Positions 23,203 through 34,430 of a DNA stretch of 64,000 nt are shown here, piece by piece (within the stretch, counting starts at the first letter, position 1; each line of letters begins with the position of its first letter). The DNA is from Dipteris shenzhenensis (taxonomy: Eukaryota; Polypodiophyta; Polypodiopsida; Gleicheniales), in the NCBI GenBank assembly GCA_047967505.1, contig CM106541.1; one strand, written 5' to 3'. Position numbers and translations under genes: made by a program. The notes beneath the pieces were generated by a model. That model had not been told where the DNA came from, searched no databases, and saw only the letters and a list, made by a program, of their open reading frames with translations.

Positions 23203-23882
23203 TGTTGGAGTGTTCCCTGTGAGCCCCTAGATGAGGAGGACAAGGGGTCAGGGCACTGTAGGTAGGGAGCATACCTCAAGAGAGTTTCCATTAGGATTGG
23301 AGGACTGACTGCATCTGGAACGGCCGCGATGACAACTGGGCTGTCTGCGTGTCTCTCTGAGGAAATATAGCAGGTATAGTACATTGCCAAGGCCAGTAGG
23401 TGCCTTTTATAGGAAGAAGATCCAACAAACGGGTCGCGTTTTCCAGCAGACCAAGTCGGGTCAGATGTATAGATTGGGTCGGGTTTTCCAGACTGACCAG
23501 TTGGCCCTTTTTGGGCAGACTCCAGGTCCCTGCATTACCTATAAAATAGGCATCCATTTTGGGTCACCTCTACTTAGAAAAGTGAGGCCTCTAAAGGCCC
23601 CGTGACTTTTGTACATTTTGGCAGATTCTCTCTCCTGTAGATCTCAGTAGGAACAGTCTTCTTTTGCCTGCAATTTTACCCAGCAAGCTCGGCTGGATGT
23701 TCTTGCTCTTTTCTGAGCAGTGTTTTTTATGCTTGGTGGATGAATATACTGAGTACTATTCCCTGTACACGCTATATTGTCTGAGTGCTTTTCAGTGAGT
23801 GTTTGCTGCTCTGTCTGAGGGAGATCGAGTTGCTTGTTCTGCATAGTTAAGGTTGCTGTCCAAGCAGTCCCTAAATTTAACA
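23203..23882 (+). repeat. Copia-2 3' LTR
   Basis: It starts TGTTGGAGTGTTCCC, contains CCTATAAAATAGG (TATA-like) near 23540 and GAATATACTGAGTACTATTCC near 23742, and ends TTTAACA before GCTTA. Confidence 0.85.
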
Positions 23883-23887
23883 GCTTA

Positions 23888-24597
23888 CGGGTGTAATGAA
23901 CCAGTAGGATTATCACATGGCACTGTTGCACTATCTAGGGTTATTAAAATTTTTTATGATTCTTTGCACACATTTTGTACATGTTTGTTGAGCCGAGCTA
24001 AATTAAGGATCACTAAAGGCTATGAAAGCATATTTTCCTGGATTAGTGTTTTTCAACTTTTGAAGAGATGCAACTGTTGAGCATAAAGAACTTGACTTAG
24101 ACTGCAAATTGATAGTTCTGGCTTTGGCATGCTCCAATGTAGCATAGTGTTTGCAATGTTGTTTAATGGAGTTAAGGTGCTTGAAATTTATCATCATGCT
24201 ACCTCTCAAATGATAATACAAGGATAGTGAAGTACCAGCGACAGAGTTTGAGAGATGAGGCAGCCAATGAAGGACTTTTATTAATTTGCATTATCTCTGT
24301 GAAAGAGCTTTATGTACTTGCAATCTATTTGTGAAGGTATATTGTTGGCCTAAGATTTGCGTCGTAAAGTAAGAAACAAGGGAGCACTCTGCACTGCCTT
24401 CATGGGTATTTTTTCCCTTTTTAAGAACTACAAGAGATTAATAAAAATGTGTCTGTTATTGGACATGTTATGTCCAAGATTTATGCGTCAGCACTTGACA
24501 TTCAAGCTAGTCGGTCTGCGGAGTGAGGAATTTAGAGCTACAGGGTAAGGAGGCTTCTAGATAGACATCGAGTCTTTCATCACAACACTGGAGGAGC
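23888..24597. other. Unassigned intron sequence
   Basis: AT-rich sequence without a recognisable gene or repeat. Short frames have no domain. Confidence 0.5.
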
Positions 24598-24903
24598 TGT
24601 TAGGAAATGGAGTCAAGTTGAGATATGTCCTATGGATGCCACGTGGCATATTGGAAGATATCCCATATGCACTTTGGTATTCTAGTGTCTCTAGATTATA
24701 TGAGGATGTACTTGTGCTGTGTGTCACATCATTGGAGTCAATCTCAAGCTTTCAGAATGTAAGTCTTTCATTGGTTTAGTACTTTCATTTCTCTTTCAGT
24801 TCTTTCTATTTACATTTCCATTAGTTGCAATCTTTGCTTTCCTCTTCCTACCCTACCTCCTCTCCCTACTCCTCTTTGCTCCAACACATTGTATCAGAGC
24901 CAA
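24598..24903 (+). mobile_element. LTR remnant with primer-binding site
   Basis: A segment from TGTTAGGAAATGG (24598) to GCTCCAACA (24886) has TG...CA ends. Three bases later comes TGTATCAGAGCC at 24890, one base from the standard initiator-Met PBS. No 3' LTR or coding region was found. Confidence 0.55.
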
Positions 24904-26242
24904 CTCTCCTCTCTTCCTTCCTCCTTGCTTCTCCAATGGAATGAGGTTGAGGGAGGCCAAAGGAAGCTACTCTCCCTCTTTCCTAACGGAGAGTTCACTC
25001 TAGCCTCTTCATTGCCTTCTTCTCCTTCATCATCTTCTCCTCTTCCCCTCATGAATGCTCTCCACTTGGCTGCACAAGCCTCTTCCGTATGGGTATTTGG
25101 TATTTCTGTCACATGGCCTCTCGCTTGTGTCTGTTATTTTGGTATTTGGTATTTCTGTCACATGGCCTCTCGCTTGTGTTTCTCCAAGGCTTTTAGTTCA
25201 TAGAGGTGGCTATTGACCCTTGGTGCAGTCTCATCCACAGAGTGTTGGAGGATGTGACCAACCCCAATGGTGAACCTGAAACAACATGATGGCCTCCAAC
25301 TCATAGATCAACTTTGAATGAAGAGAATGACTTGGACTTGACTGGTAGTGATGCGATGAGCCACAAGCACAACTAGGAGGATAGAGTTGTTCATTGAACA
25401 TCCGATCAGTGGTATCGCGTCGAAGCTTTGTTGGTGCTCTCGTGCAACCCACTTGCCATGGTTTATTGGACATTGATGTATTTTGTGTAAGGGTAGCTTG
25501 GTGGGAAATAGTAAAGTGGCTGCATTGGTTATTAATGAGTTCCATAGAGCAAGCGAATGCGGAGGAAGTTTGCCACTGTTTTGTCAAGCAATCCTTGGAG
25601 GCTATGGCCTACCAGGAGCCCTAACGCTGGCCACCAAAACATACAGAAAGGCTGCAATAGAGCTGCGGTACAAATGCTCGCTAGGTAGTAGGCATTCCCA
25701 TGCAAGTGTTGTAGGCCTCTCTTAGGGTAGCTTTGATTGTCATTCGATTGGATGTTTAATGAGACTTTCAAAACTCTTTAGATCCTCACAAGATCAGTTT
25801 CAGGCCCCCATACTCCTTTCTGTTCCAAGTTCTGCGTATTATGAGATTGGAGGTTGCTCTTGGTATTGCATGAAACACATGCAACATTCACACTAGTATC
25901 ATTTATTTTCATGTCCTATGTGAAGTCATCTAAATACCATGACTACTGTCTAACAAGGTTCTTGTATCATATAAGAGTATACCATAGAAAACAATGATGT
26001 CTTTGGTGAGATTTTGTGCTGATATAGCTTTGCTTTTTGGCCTATGTTTTTCTGCTTGGATGATGGATTAAGTTTGAGAGTTGTCTGTTGGGATGTTTGG
26101 TGACATTGATTGTGGCTCCATAGACATTGCTTTTACAGATTCCAATGTACTTCAAGAGCAGCCTTTAGGCTCTCCAGACATGTAATGTAATCTTGTGCAG
26201 GTACTTTCTCATTCTTTTCCTTTTCTTCTCCTCATCTGACAG
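24904..26242. other. Unassigned intron sequence with a 53-bp-scale tandem repeat
   Basis: GGTATTTGGTATTTCTGTCA plus the CATGGCCTCTCGCTTGTGT that follows occurs twice near 25093 and 25140. No host exon is seen before the acceptor at 26242. Frames in 24.9-25.8 kb have no recognisable domain. Confidence 0.45.
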
Positions 26243-26347
26243 GTATTGGTTAATGCTCTTGGTCTCTTTCTACGCCTTCAGCTGCGTGGGCATTCAAATT
26301 GTATACGTGATCGAATGCTAGCTCTAATTGAACATCTTTCTAATACA
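26243..26347 (+). CDS. TTC38-like exon F
   Basis: Thirty-five codons beginning VLVNALGLFLRLQLRGHSN continue directly from exon E in phase 0 and match the family's YLNALGLLLRVDVRD. The acceptor is TGACAG and the donor is gtaagg. Confidence 0.92.
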
Positions 26348-26618
26348 GTAAGGTTGCAAGACTCTCAATGTGCTGTAGTTGCTTAGCCTTCTTTGCAGCT
26401 AATTTGTAATGTAGGTGCTGTTCCGTGCCAAGATGTACTTAATAGTAGAATGCCCCTTAGTAGGTCGCTCTGCTTTTAACTCAAGGAAGATCTTAGTGGC
26501 TTTGTTGATGTTGCTTTTGGGATTTCATGTCCCTGAAATGTTAGTTATTTTGCATCTCTTGTGCAGTTTAGAACTAGGGAGACCCATGAAAGACTAAGTT
26601 TTTAGGGATGATGTGCAG

Positions 26619-26866
26619 TCATTATGGCACAAGGAGGGGCTTCTGGATCTGTTGGCAGTTTGGGCACTAGCTTACATGAATCAATCAACTAAATCAGACA
26701 TCCTGCGAAAACAGTTGGAAAGTCGGTGGGGCATGCAGATGCACTGAATCTACTTTCAGAATTTGATTTACAAAGAGGCAATATTAATACGTGGTTAGTT
26801 GGTCTTTGGGACAGAGTTCGTGCCTTAGAGATAAAGGAACAAGAGAGATTGCAGCTGTGTCTTAAG
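26619..26866 (+). CDS. TTC38-like exon G with an apparent -1 frame break
   Basis: SLWHKEGLLDLLAVWALAYM matches the family's ALWYLEWHLDLLTVWALA. The opening frame would stop soon after 26738. The protein resumes in another frame as GHADALNLLSEFD through EIKEQERLQLCLK at the donor gtcagt. Exon length 248 nt is one short of a multiple of three. One missing base in the A run at 26708-26711 would explain it, so this is either a sequencing error or a real frameshift allele. The acceptor is TGTGCAG. Confidence 0.85.
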
Positions 26867-27950
26867 GTCAGTTCTTGTTGATAACACGTTTTTCAATGTT
26901 TGAGAGGCTTGAAGTTTGGAATACAATATGTGAATGCACTCACGAATACATTTTCAAATTAGAAATGTTCCAACGCATGAGCTAATATTTTTCAGACTTC
27001 CATGGAACAAAGAAAATAAGACGTGGCTTATGGTGATGCCACGTGGACATGGGAGTTGGATTTATCCACCTGGAATTAAACATAGGGACAGAAGAGTAGT
27101 TCAATAGACTCAAGGCATGGAGGGAGAAATGAACTGAGAAGGAACTTTGTGGGAGCTCATGGAATGACACATGGCTGGGCCCTAGGCTTGCTCTTGACTG
27201 CGACTATGGCGGCCACCGAGACATAAATGCTCATTTTTCCCCTGGGCCTGTGTTGGTCTGGAGTGCTGTCGAGGCTTGTGCCACTGCCATGTGGCTTCTT
27301 TCCCCTTGACATCTTCCATGCCACTCTTACCCAATACATGCCCTCTAAATTTCCTTTCAGCTTAACTGTCATCCACCTGCAATACATCCTAATGTGTCCC
27401 TTCTTCCCACTTCAAAACAATCTCCACCACTGAAAACTTTCCAATGTAATCGTACTTACCCTTCCAATTTTGTCACTCCTGATGTGTAGGTAGCAGCTTC
27501 CAAAGCTTGCTTTTTTCCGTGCAGCCTCGTGTAGGCATTTAAACATATTTTTCTGTAATTCTCTGTTGCCTTTGAATGCAGAGAAATATTTTTTCCTTCT
27601 TGCTCACATGCCTGGCATGTTGTGCTATCTGCTGTCCGCTATTTATCTCTGTATCTAGTATTTTCCATACTGTTTTCCCTTCATATTGTTGTATGCTTGC
27701 TTGCAATCAGGTCCTGGGTACCAGGGTTCTTCAGAGAGAGATATTGCTGAGTGGAATTCCATGTGAGTATCTCTTGTTTGAAATCTTGATTTTCTTGATT
27801 TGTTCCGAGGCTTTTTTGTTTGCTGTGCAGAAGCAGGGCAGGTTTGGAGGCAGCTGCAGGGGCATGGGGGAGATGGTGGCTAGGGGGATAGGTCCTTGGC
27901 CTATGTTGAGGTAGGTAGAGGGAAGGAGAGGCCTTGGTCTGTCTTTTTGA
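26867..27950. other. Start of giant intron 2, no gene seen
   Basis: Mixed sequence without a supported coding region. Short frames such as the one at 27576-27914 show only hydrophobic low-information translations. Confidence 0.5.
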
Positions 27951-28090
27951 GGTCGCACAGACCCTTGAGGAGGCTGGAAGGAAGCGCGGGGGCTGACAAC
28001 AGCCCCTCGTGTCTATTTGGGGTCGCACAGCCCTATAAGGGATTTAGAAGGGAGCGCGGGGGCTGACAGTAGCCCCGCGGTGTGTGCAAG
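27951..28090. repeat. 70-bp tandem duplication
   Basis: Two copies starting GGTCGCACAG at 27951 and 28021 share GCGCGGGGGCTGACA in the middle. Confidence 0.8.
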
Positions 28091-28704
28091 GGGGTGGGGG
28101 GCCTGGAAGGCTATCCCACGCTGGCAGCAGGCCACACAGTTGAGGCAGCAGCCTGCAGGGGCTTTGACGATTTGATGCACTCACAAGGGGGGGCTTCGAT
28201 GGCCAGATGTGAGTCCAGACGTAGCAGTAGCTCCCAATGCACGATCATCAGTACAGCAGACGTGGCAGCGACAACAGGGTGGGGAAGTAGGGGCTAGCAG
28301 GGCTGGGGAGGGAGGGGGTTGGGAGGGCGGGGAGGCAGGGGGGTGGCAGGTTGGGGAGGGAGGGCCTGGTGGACCTATGAGACAAAGTATTAACGTCTTC
28401 GGAAAGCCTCGTGGGCCTATGAGACAGTACAATTAAGAAAGTATCTCATACAAGCCACTGCAGGTTGGCTCACTAAGGTCCTTGCTGAGTGCTAAGCTAA
28501 TAATAATCTCTAAAGTCAAACATGTAAAGCTAGTGCTCCAAATACATATCAAGGCGCCATGGTGGCTCTCCAAGGAGACATGAAGATGTCTCATATTCGC
28601 GTCTGTCAAGCCATCTCTCGTTGTGGCTGGGGGTGTGGTCTTCGTGATCTCTATATCCGGTGGGCTATATCAAGAGTGATACCTTAGGTCAGATGGTCTC
28701 CTCT
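28091..28704. other. GC-rich stretch followed by a LINE-end-like segment
   Basis: 28260-28370 is a G-rich GGGGAGGGAGG run. At 28385-28430, ACGTCTTCGGAAAGCC and GGGCCTATGAGACA resemble the minus-oriented LINE 3' end at 28735-28765. No gene is supported. Confidence 0.45.
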
Positions 28705-29140
28705 GAGTAGAAAGAAAGAAAGAAAGAAAGTTTATTAAAGTCTTCGGAAGACCGATGGGTCTATGAGATTGTGAAAATCCTAGTACAAATGAGCTATGGT
28801 AGTGGAGCTACTAAACGAGCATCCACACCAATGCAAAATGCAAAATGCAAAAATGCAGAATGGTAATACTAAGTCCTAAGTACAACATAGTCATGTCAAT
28901 GGTTGACTATAAATCAATCTCAGCATCATCATCAACATCCTCATCATCATCAGCAATAGGATATCAGGGTGGATGAGGCAACGGGGGCATGAAATCGGCA
29001 ATTGAGTGCTGTCGGCCACTCAAAGGTGCAGTCCTGGCATGTCTCTTGGTCGTTGCTCTACGTCTAACCAGGGCTATTGTGGCCCCCGTCGGTCGGGCTC
29101 CGACTCTAAACAGGGAGGGGATGTCCTAGAGCAGTGATGG
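28705..29140 (-). mobile_element. LINE 3' end, minus orientation, with (AAAG)n
   Basis: (AAAG)n at 28709-28730 is followed by TTTATTAAAGTCTTCGGAAG and ACCGATGGGTCTATGAGA. These are the reverse complement of the end of the element at 20640-20750, and GAGCTACTAAACGAGCATC continues the match. No coding domain is preserved. Confidence 0.65.
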
Positions 29141-29207
29141 GTTAAGAGAGAGAAGAAAGAAAGAAAGAAAGAAACTATTATTATCATCCTCTGGGGGCCT
29201 GAAATCG

Positions 29208-29265
<58 letters not shown>

Positions 29266-29430
29266 GACATGATTCTATTAAAGTCCGCTTGAGACCATGT
29301 ATGATTTATGGGATTAGAAGCGACTACCATAATGATAATGGCTCTTTTACATTTGACTAACGAGCAATGCTGGTATGCACAAGTCTCCACATGTTTTGAT
29401 CGTTGGGCATGCCTATCGATCATTTAGTGC
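29141..29430 (-). mobile_element. Diverged LINE 3' end with (GAAA)n and (AG)n
   Basis: A second GAAAGAAAGAAAG tract (29154-29174) and a 45-bp AG microsatellite (29214-29259) precede TTCTATTAAAGTCCGCTTGA, which resembles the preceding copy's TTTATTAAAGTCTTCGGAAG. Confidence 0.5.
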
Positions 29431-29734
29431 CATGTACTTACTAGTTGTCCCTTTCTTGCATTTGACATAGCACAACACTCATAAACCATCCGACATGACC
29501 TATGGCATGCATGTATACATCCATAGGACATGGGTATACCCCCACAACCACATGGAACCAAGATGGCTTTCTACAACGAGCATTTTTTCCACTTGAGAAG
29601 CATATCCTTATCCACACCAAGACATGCAATCATAACTCATCCATGGATTCCAGATTGAGGTGGGATGCAAGATTGCAATCACACAACAACGCAACATATG
29701 AGGCTCGCTACTGTTTGTGACAGACATAAGGTGG

Positions 29735-30110
29735 AGAATAGGAGCGTGATGCCCAAGATACTATGAGATTCGAGGAAGGTACCACTATCTGTTTACTCAT
29801 GAATACACCGATATGAGTACAGTAATTGACTACCCAAACTAGAGATGCAGTGTACTCTTTGTACATGGGTCTATGGCCCCAACCTATCAGAGTCGTATCA
29901 TCCGTGCGAGCAGTAAAGCCTGGAGAGGGATACACGATAGACTTGTTAGTGCATCGACCCGTGCATGAGGCTTGGAGATCTTTCCTCTATGTTCGTTGGC
30001 TGAAGGACAGAGCCGATGGAGTGACTATGCAATTGTCTGACAGAGAGCTATTGGGAGGCAGACACATAGGACCATGTAGGTCGATCATCAGTAGCGCTCC
30101 ATTATAGGTT
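29735..30110 (+). pseudogene. LINE C-terminal segment (YYEIRGRYHYLF family)
   Basis: YYEIRGRYHYLFTHEY here matches YYEIRGRYHCLFRDG at 20085. The following RCSVLFVHG parallels RCPAALLKR. The zinc-binding Cys/His part upstream is degraded. It supports a dispersed LINE-like family but is not functional. Confidence 0.6.
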
Positions 30111-30444
30111 TCATCTCTCAGTGATGCCAGCCTCTACCGGAACCATTGTCCGCTAAGACCCTCCTATCCATTCTCAATTGGCCAGTGGATGTAGTTTATC
30201 AGAAAGCATACAAAGGACTGTCTCACGGTGATACCACGTTGTATATCTATCTTTTCTCCATGGGTTTTTAGATATATGTATACGTCTTTGTGTGGATACC
30301 TACATAGTGGCCCCACCCATTTAGATTTTCTCATTCTCTCTAGTTTCGTCTTTGTGTGGATGCTCGCATAGTGGCCCCACCCATTTGGGTTTTCTCATTC
30401 TATCTACAGCCTCATACCCTGCAGTATATCGTAGGATAGGTATG
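30111..30444. other. Unassigned sequence before LTR-3, with a local duplication
   Basis: TCGTCTTTGTGTGGATGC and AGTGGCCCCACCCATTT occur twice (about 30282-30325 and 30345-30387). It ends in the GTATG target-site copy at 30440-30444. Confidence 0.5.
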
Positions 30445-30734
30445 TGTCATGTGCATGGTGTACCTAGGGTTGGATAGCAGGTTAACGTGGGTTACGAGAT
30501 AGCATAGGGTTGGATGGCTATTTTTAGCCGATATTGCTATGTATAGAGATTGATTCATATATAGTGCTCGCTTTAGATGGAGGGAGCTATTCATAGCATT
30601 GTGCTATCTATAGCAGGTTTCCTTCTATATAGAGGGAGGGCTAGTGCTATTGTGTAGATCAGTTGAGCGCTCCTCAACTGATGGATGGGACTTGGACCCA
30701 GGCCGGGTCTCTGGCCATCTACATGGCGGATCAT
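30445..30734 (+). repeat. LTR-3 5' LTR, first part
   Basis: Interrupted after CTACATGGCGGATCAT (30719-30734) by the minus-strand LINE insertion. The LTR resumes at 35571 after a second copy of that 16-mer. Confidence 0.9.
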
Positions 30735-31201
30735 TTTTTTGCCGAAAAAACAGTGCTAATTATATTACTTCGAAAACAAGATACAAGAGGTCAGCATTGC
30801 AACTGACGGGCTGCGTTCACAAATCGGACGCAGCCCAAAAGGTAACAAAAAGTAAAGCTCTCTCTCACGGAGGGATCAGGCGAGTGTGAATGAACAGCCA
30901 GAGAGGTGGTGAGTAGCGCCACTGAAGGCCCTGCGAAGTATGCTCGAAGAAGAGGCCCTGTGTGTCCCAAACCCGGAGGAAACGTCTCCGCTTCTCCCGG
31001 CCGGCCCGGGAGTCTCCCTGTATTTGGTCCCACTGGCCTCTGAGGGTGTGTATAATCTCACTCCAGATGTCAGTCATGATCTGGGCAGTCGATAAGGAGG
31101 TGCCACCGAGGATCTGCGCGCAGCGCGAGGTCCAAATGTGCCATCGCGATGCTGCTAATAATCTCCCAGACTGGTTGCCTCTCCTGAGATCCTGTGCCAG
31201 C

Positions 31202-32212
31202 CTATGCCCGGTGCGGCGGAATGCTCTCGAGCGGCCCCCACGTCCCCTGTGTGATAAGGAATGTGGGGTCCTGCTGACATGCCTCGAACAAGTGATGAAA
31301 ACCAGGTGCGGTGCTGCACCAGCAGAATGCGCCCCAAGTAATCAAACCTAGCTCCGGTGCTGCGCGAGTAAGGATCCCGAAGGTCCACCTCCACACTTCC
31401 TGGGCGCGAGTGCAGCTCCATAGGCAGTGTTTTGGTGACTCCTCGTCCTCATGATAGATCTGACAACGTCCGTCCTGACCTATCTGCCGCAACTAGCTTC
31501 CCACTGGAAGACCTTTGTGGGCGAGAAGCCACAGGAAGTAGGAGATCTTCCGCGGCCGCCAGCTCTCCCACAAGGCCTTCCAGAAGGCCTGCAAAAATAA
31601 CCTGGAAATACCCTGAGCATACCAACTGGGCCGTTGGGTGGGAGGGCGGCTCTGCATCCTCCCGAGAACTCGCCTGCCCAATGTCGTGCTGTAGGCAAAG
31701 AAAGAGGTCGGCACCTGACCTGTCACAATCTCTGGCCATCTCCACTCTCCTGGGTCCCAATCAAGCTCTGACAAGGCCCGCCCCTCCCAGAGCCAGAGTC
31801 GCCAAAGCTGCAGCTGATCCTGCTCTATGCTAGGATCGGTCCGCCAAACCTTCTCCACGAGGCCTACGACCCGAACCCTCTGCCATGGGAGTAGGGGGTC
31901 GATGAGCACATCCTCTCTCCTAAGTCGGCCGTCCCCCATAACCGCGAAGAAGGAAACAGAGGAGTCGTCCATCCGACCTGCAACCACCAGTGGGATGCCA
32001 CGGGGGGTGAACTGTCCCAGCCAACGGTCATCACCAGGCATGAGGATCTGAAACTCGGGTGGAACCAACCAATTAGCTGGAATCGCTCCGTCTATCTCCG
32101 TACGTCTCGCCTGAGCTCCACGGGCACCTCCAGCTGCGTCTGCAAGATCAGCGGTCTCCAAATGTGAGAACGTGTCCCTCCAAACTCGAAGGGACCGGGG
32201 TGGCCCCCGCAT
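31202..32212 (-). pseudogene. LINE ORF2 C-terminal segment with zf-RVT-type motif
   Basis: Frames 32212-31493 and 31492-31202 join across one stop. The sequence SYFLWLLAHKGLPV leads to CQIYHEDEESPKHCLWSC and RAQEVWRWTF, the zinc-binding reverse-transcriptase domain, although one Cys of the first pair is replaced. Confidence 0.75.
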
Positions 32213-32372
32213 CTAGCCGTCCCACCTGATGTGTGATCTCTCCCCCAGCTGAAGGCCCTCGGCATCTCTGACCTGATCGTTCCAGATAAGCGGCTGGCGA
32301 TCGATCTCCTCCTGACAGCTAGGAGGGGACTGAATGAGACTGAGGCGGAGTCGCCTCCAAACCATGAGGAGG

Positions 32373-32921
32373 CTACGAACGAGTGGGGAGCGGGGCTGAA
32401 GTGAAGATCCACCTGAGGGACGGTAGCCACTCTCCACCTCGGCGTGGGACACAAGAACCGACCCCCTGCTGAAGTAACATCTTCCACGTTTGCCCCCCCG
32501 GGGTCAAACCGCGGATAACTAGCTTGCCCAGCAGGGCTTGACTCTGAAGCTCTGGATCGATGACCCCCAGGCCACCCTCAGCCTGCGGAAGAATGACTGT
32601 CTGCCAAGCAACCCTAGCTCTGGTATCTCTGAGACCATCCCCCCCGGACCACAGGAAGTTCCGAACCAACCTCCTAAGCTGTGCCACGTTGGATCTCGAG
32701 AAACACCAACAGGAAGCCACATACCAAGCCGTGGCTAGGAGGACCTGGTTGACTACCAGAGCGCGACCTGCAAGGGAGAGCTTAGCAGTGCTCCAGAAAG
32801 CCAGCTTCCGTCGAATGGAATCTAGCACCGGGAGAAATTGCTGAGCTGGCGTGATATCCAGGCCGACCTGAAAGCCGAGATATCTAGCTGTCTGTCCCCG
32901 CGGGATCCACCTGAAACCCAA
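32373..32921 (-). pseudogene. LINE ORF2 post-RT segment
   Basis: RGQTARYLGFQVG, FWSTAKLSLAGRALVVNQVL and NFLWSGGDG with AEGGLGVIDPELQSQALLGK are typical of the L1-type region after RT. It overlaps the RT frame's end, consistent with one frameshift. Confidence 0.8.
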
Positions 32922-34084
32922 AAACCTCCCCCACTGAGAGCACGCCCCGGGGTTTGTGAGAAAACTAACTGATTTGTTCCAGTTGATTTTCGCACCGCAC
33001 CGGCTGCCGAACAGAAGACCTCTAGGGCCATCCTCACCCTCTCCAGCATCATCTCATCATCCTGGACATACAATGCTGTGTCATCCGCATACTCCAAGTC
33101 CAGGAGCTCCGTGTCCTCCCTGAGGGGAAGGCGAACACCCCGGATCCCGGTAGACCTCGCCCGAAGGTAGTATGTCATAGCCTTGGCGAAGAAGAGAAAC
33201 AGGTAAGGAGCAAGGGGGCAGCCCTGACGCACTGATCTCTCCAAACGAAAACGCTCTCCCATCCTGCCGCCAATGATGACCCTGCTAGAAGCTGTCCTGT
33301 ATAACGCTGAAATACCCTGAATCCATCTTGCTGGGAAACCTAGTCGCTCCAGAGTCCCCTCCAGGAAGGACCAGTCCACTCGATCGTAGGCCTTCTCAAA
33401 GTTGAGAAGTAGGATGGCTAAATGTGACCCACTGTGCTGAGCCCACTCCGCCGCCTCTGAGAAGGTGAAGACATTATCCAGGATACTGCGATCCTGGACA
33501 AAGCCTGTCTGAGTGTCATGAATGAGGTCTGGAAGTAGAGGCCGAACTCTAGCGCTGATCATCTTGGCAAGGATTTTGTAGGCAGTGGTGAGGAGGGTGA
33601 TCGGGCGCCACTGACGGATCTCTTGTCGATCTCCTCCCTTCGGGATGAGGCAAATCAGTCTCGAGGAGAGGCTCTCTGGCATATATCCGCTGCTGAAAAT
33701 CCTCTGAAGAGCTGCTAGGAGGGGCTGATGGATCTGATCCCAGAAGGAGGTGAAGAAAGCTCGGGATAGCCCATCCTCGCCAGGGCATTTCTGCCTGTCG
33801 ATGGCCATCAAGGCCTCCAACATCTCGTCCGTAGTGAACGGTGCCAACAACGTCGCCTGCATGCTGGGCTGGACCAGGGATGGAATGTGCCTCCACACCT
33901 CCTCACGGGAGCGTCGAGTGCGAGGGGCAAGCTGCTCCTGCTGGAAAAGAGTCCTGTAGAAGTCGGTAGCCAACCCCAAGACCTCACCCGGATCAGTAAC
34001 GATGTGCCCCTCCGCTGTCCTAAGACTCCGTAGCTGATCACCTGCTGCTCTCTGGCCATGCGTCCTGAAGAACTCCATGCACAT
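32822..34084 (-). pseudogene. LINE ORF2 reverse transcriptase (420-aa frame)
   Basis: Domains in order: LICLIPKGGDRQEIRQWRPI near residue 147, LIHDTQTGFVQDRSILDN, LLLNFEKAYDRVDW (motif A), SVRQGCPLAPYLF and LEYADDTALYV (motif C). The RT would prime cDNA synthesis from nicked chromosomal DNA. The first motif-A aspartate, which is catalytic in L1 RTs, is Asn here (AAC codon), so the enzyme would be expected to be dead even without the frameshifts. The frame breaks near 32880 and continues in another frame. Confidence 0.88.
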
Positions 34085-34430
34085 CCGGTCGCCCTTCCGA
34101 GCCTAGAAAGAGAGAGAGGCGTGATAGGAAAACTCTGAACGGCGCAGGAGAGTCTCCTCAAGAAGGGCTCTGGCTCGAAGGGCCTGGATCCGAAGCTCCT
34201 TCGAGCCCGGGGCTGCCTGCTGGAGTCGCTGAATGGAAGCGAGGTTCCTCCGAAGAGCTCTCTCTCTGCCCCACCACTCCTGTCGAACCTATAGGGCTGC
34301 GAGCTGGCAAATCTGGCTGGACTCCTGCAAAGCCTGCGCCACCGAATCAACCAGATCCACGCACTCGCCCCAATCTCTGTCCCATAGGCTACGAGTATTG
34401 AACCCCTTGCTTTGCATGGGCAAAGATTTT

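Larger units (their letters stand above)
10385..23882 (+). mobile_element. Copia-2, a 13.5-kb Ty1/copia insertion carrying nested elements
   Basis: The 5' LTR starts TGTTGGAGTG at 10385 and the 3' LTR ends TTTAACA at 23882. The flanking pentamers are both GCTTA (10380-10384 and 23883-23887), supporting a single insertion event. A gag start survives at about 11950-12300 and pol remains at about 22400-23195. Everything between is later insertions: a LINE-like element split by Copia-1, and a minus-strand copia fragment. The reading frames are dead. Confidence 0.85.
30735..34430 (-). mobile_element. LINE (L1-type), minus strand, 5' truncated
   Basis: The 3' end is a T run at 30735-30740, i.e. 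a poly(A) tail read on the minus strand. The endonuclease domain is absent and the body begins within the region between endonuclease and RT. Frames carry RT, a long thumb/connection region and a C-terminal zf-RVT-type segment (EESPKHCLWSCTRAQEVW). At least three frameshifts break it. It sits in LTR-3 with a 16-bp duplication whose second copy is at 35555-35570, so the inserted unit extends to 35554. Confidence 0.85.

Noticed and set aside
24719-25203. Frames with Leu/Phe-rich and Ser-rich sequence as a membrane protein
   Set aside because: They start within the LTR remnant and include a tandem repeat; no conserved features.
28181-28432. Pro-rich frame and its Gly-rich antisense as a small protein
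   Set aside because: Low-complexity GGGGAGG sequence yields such frames on both strands.
29214-29259. AG tract as a regulatory GAGA element of the host gene
   Set aside because: It lies deep in an intron within LINE-end sequence; a plain microsatellite is sufficient.
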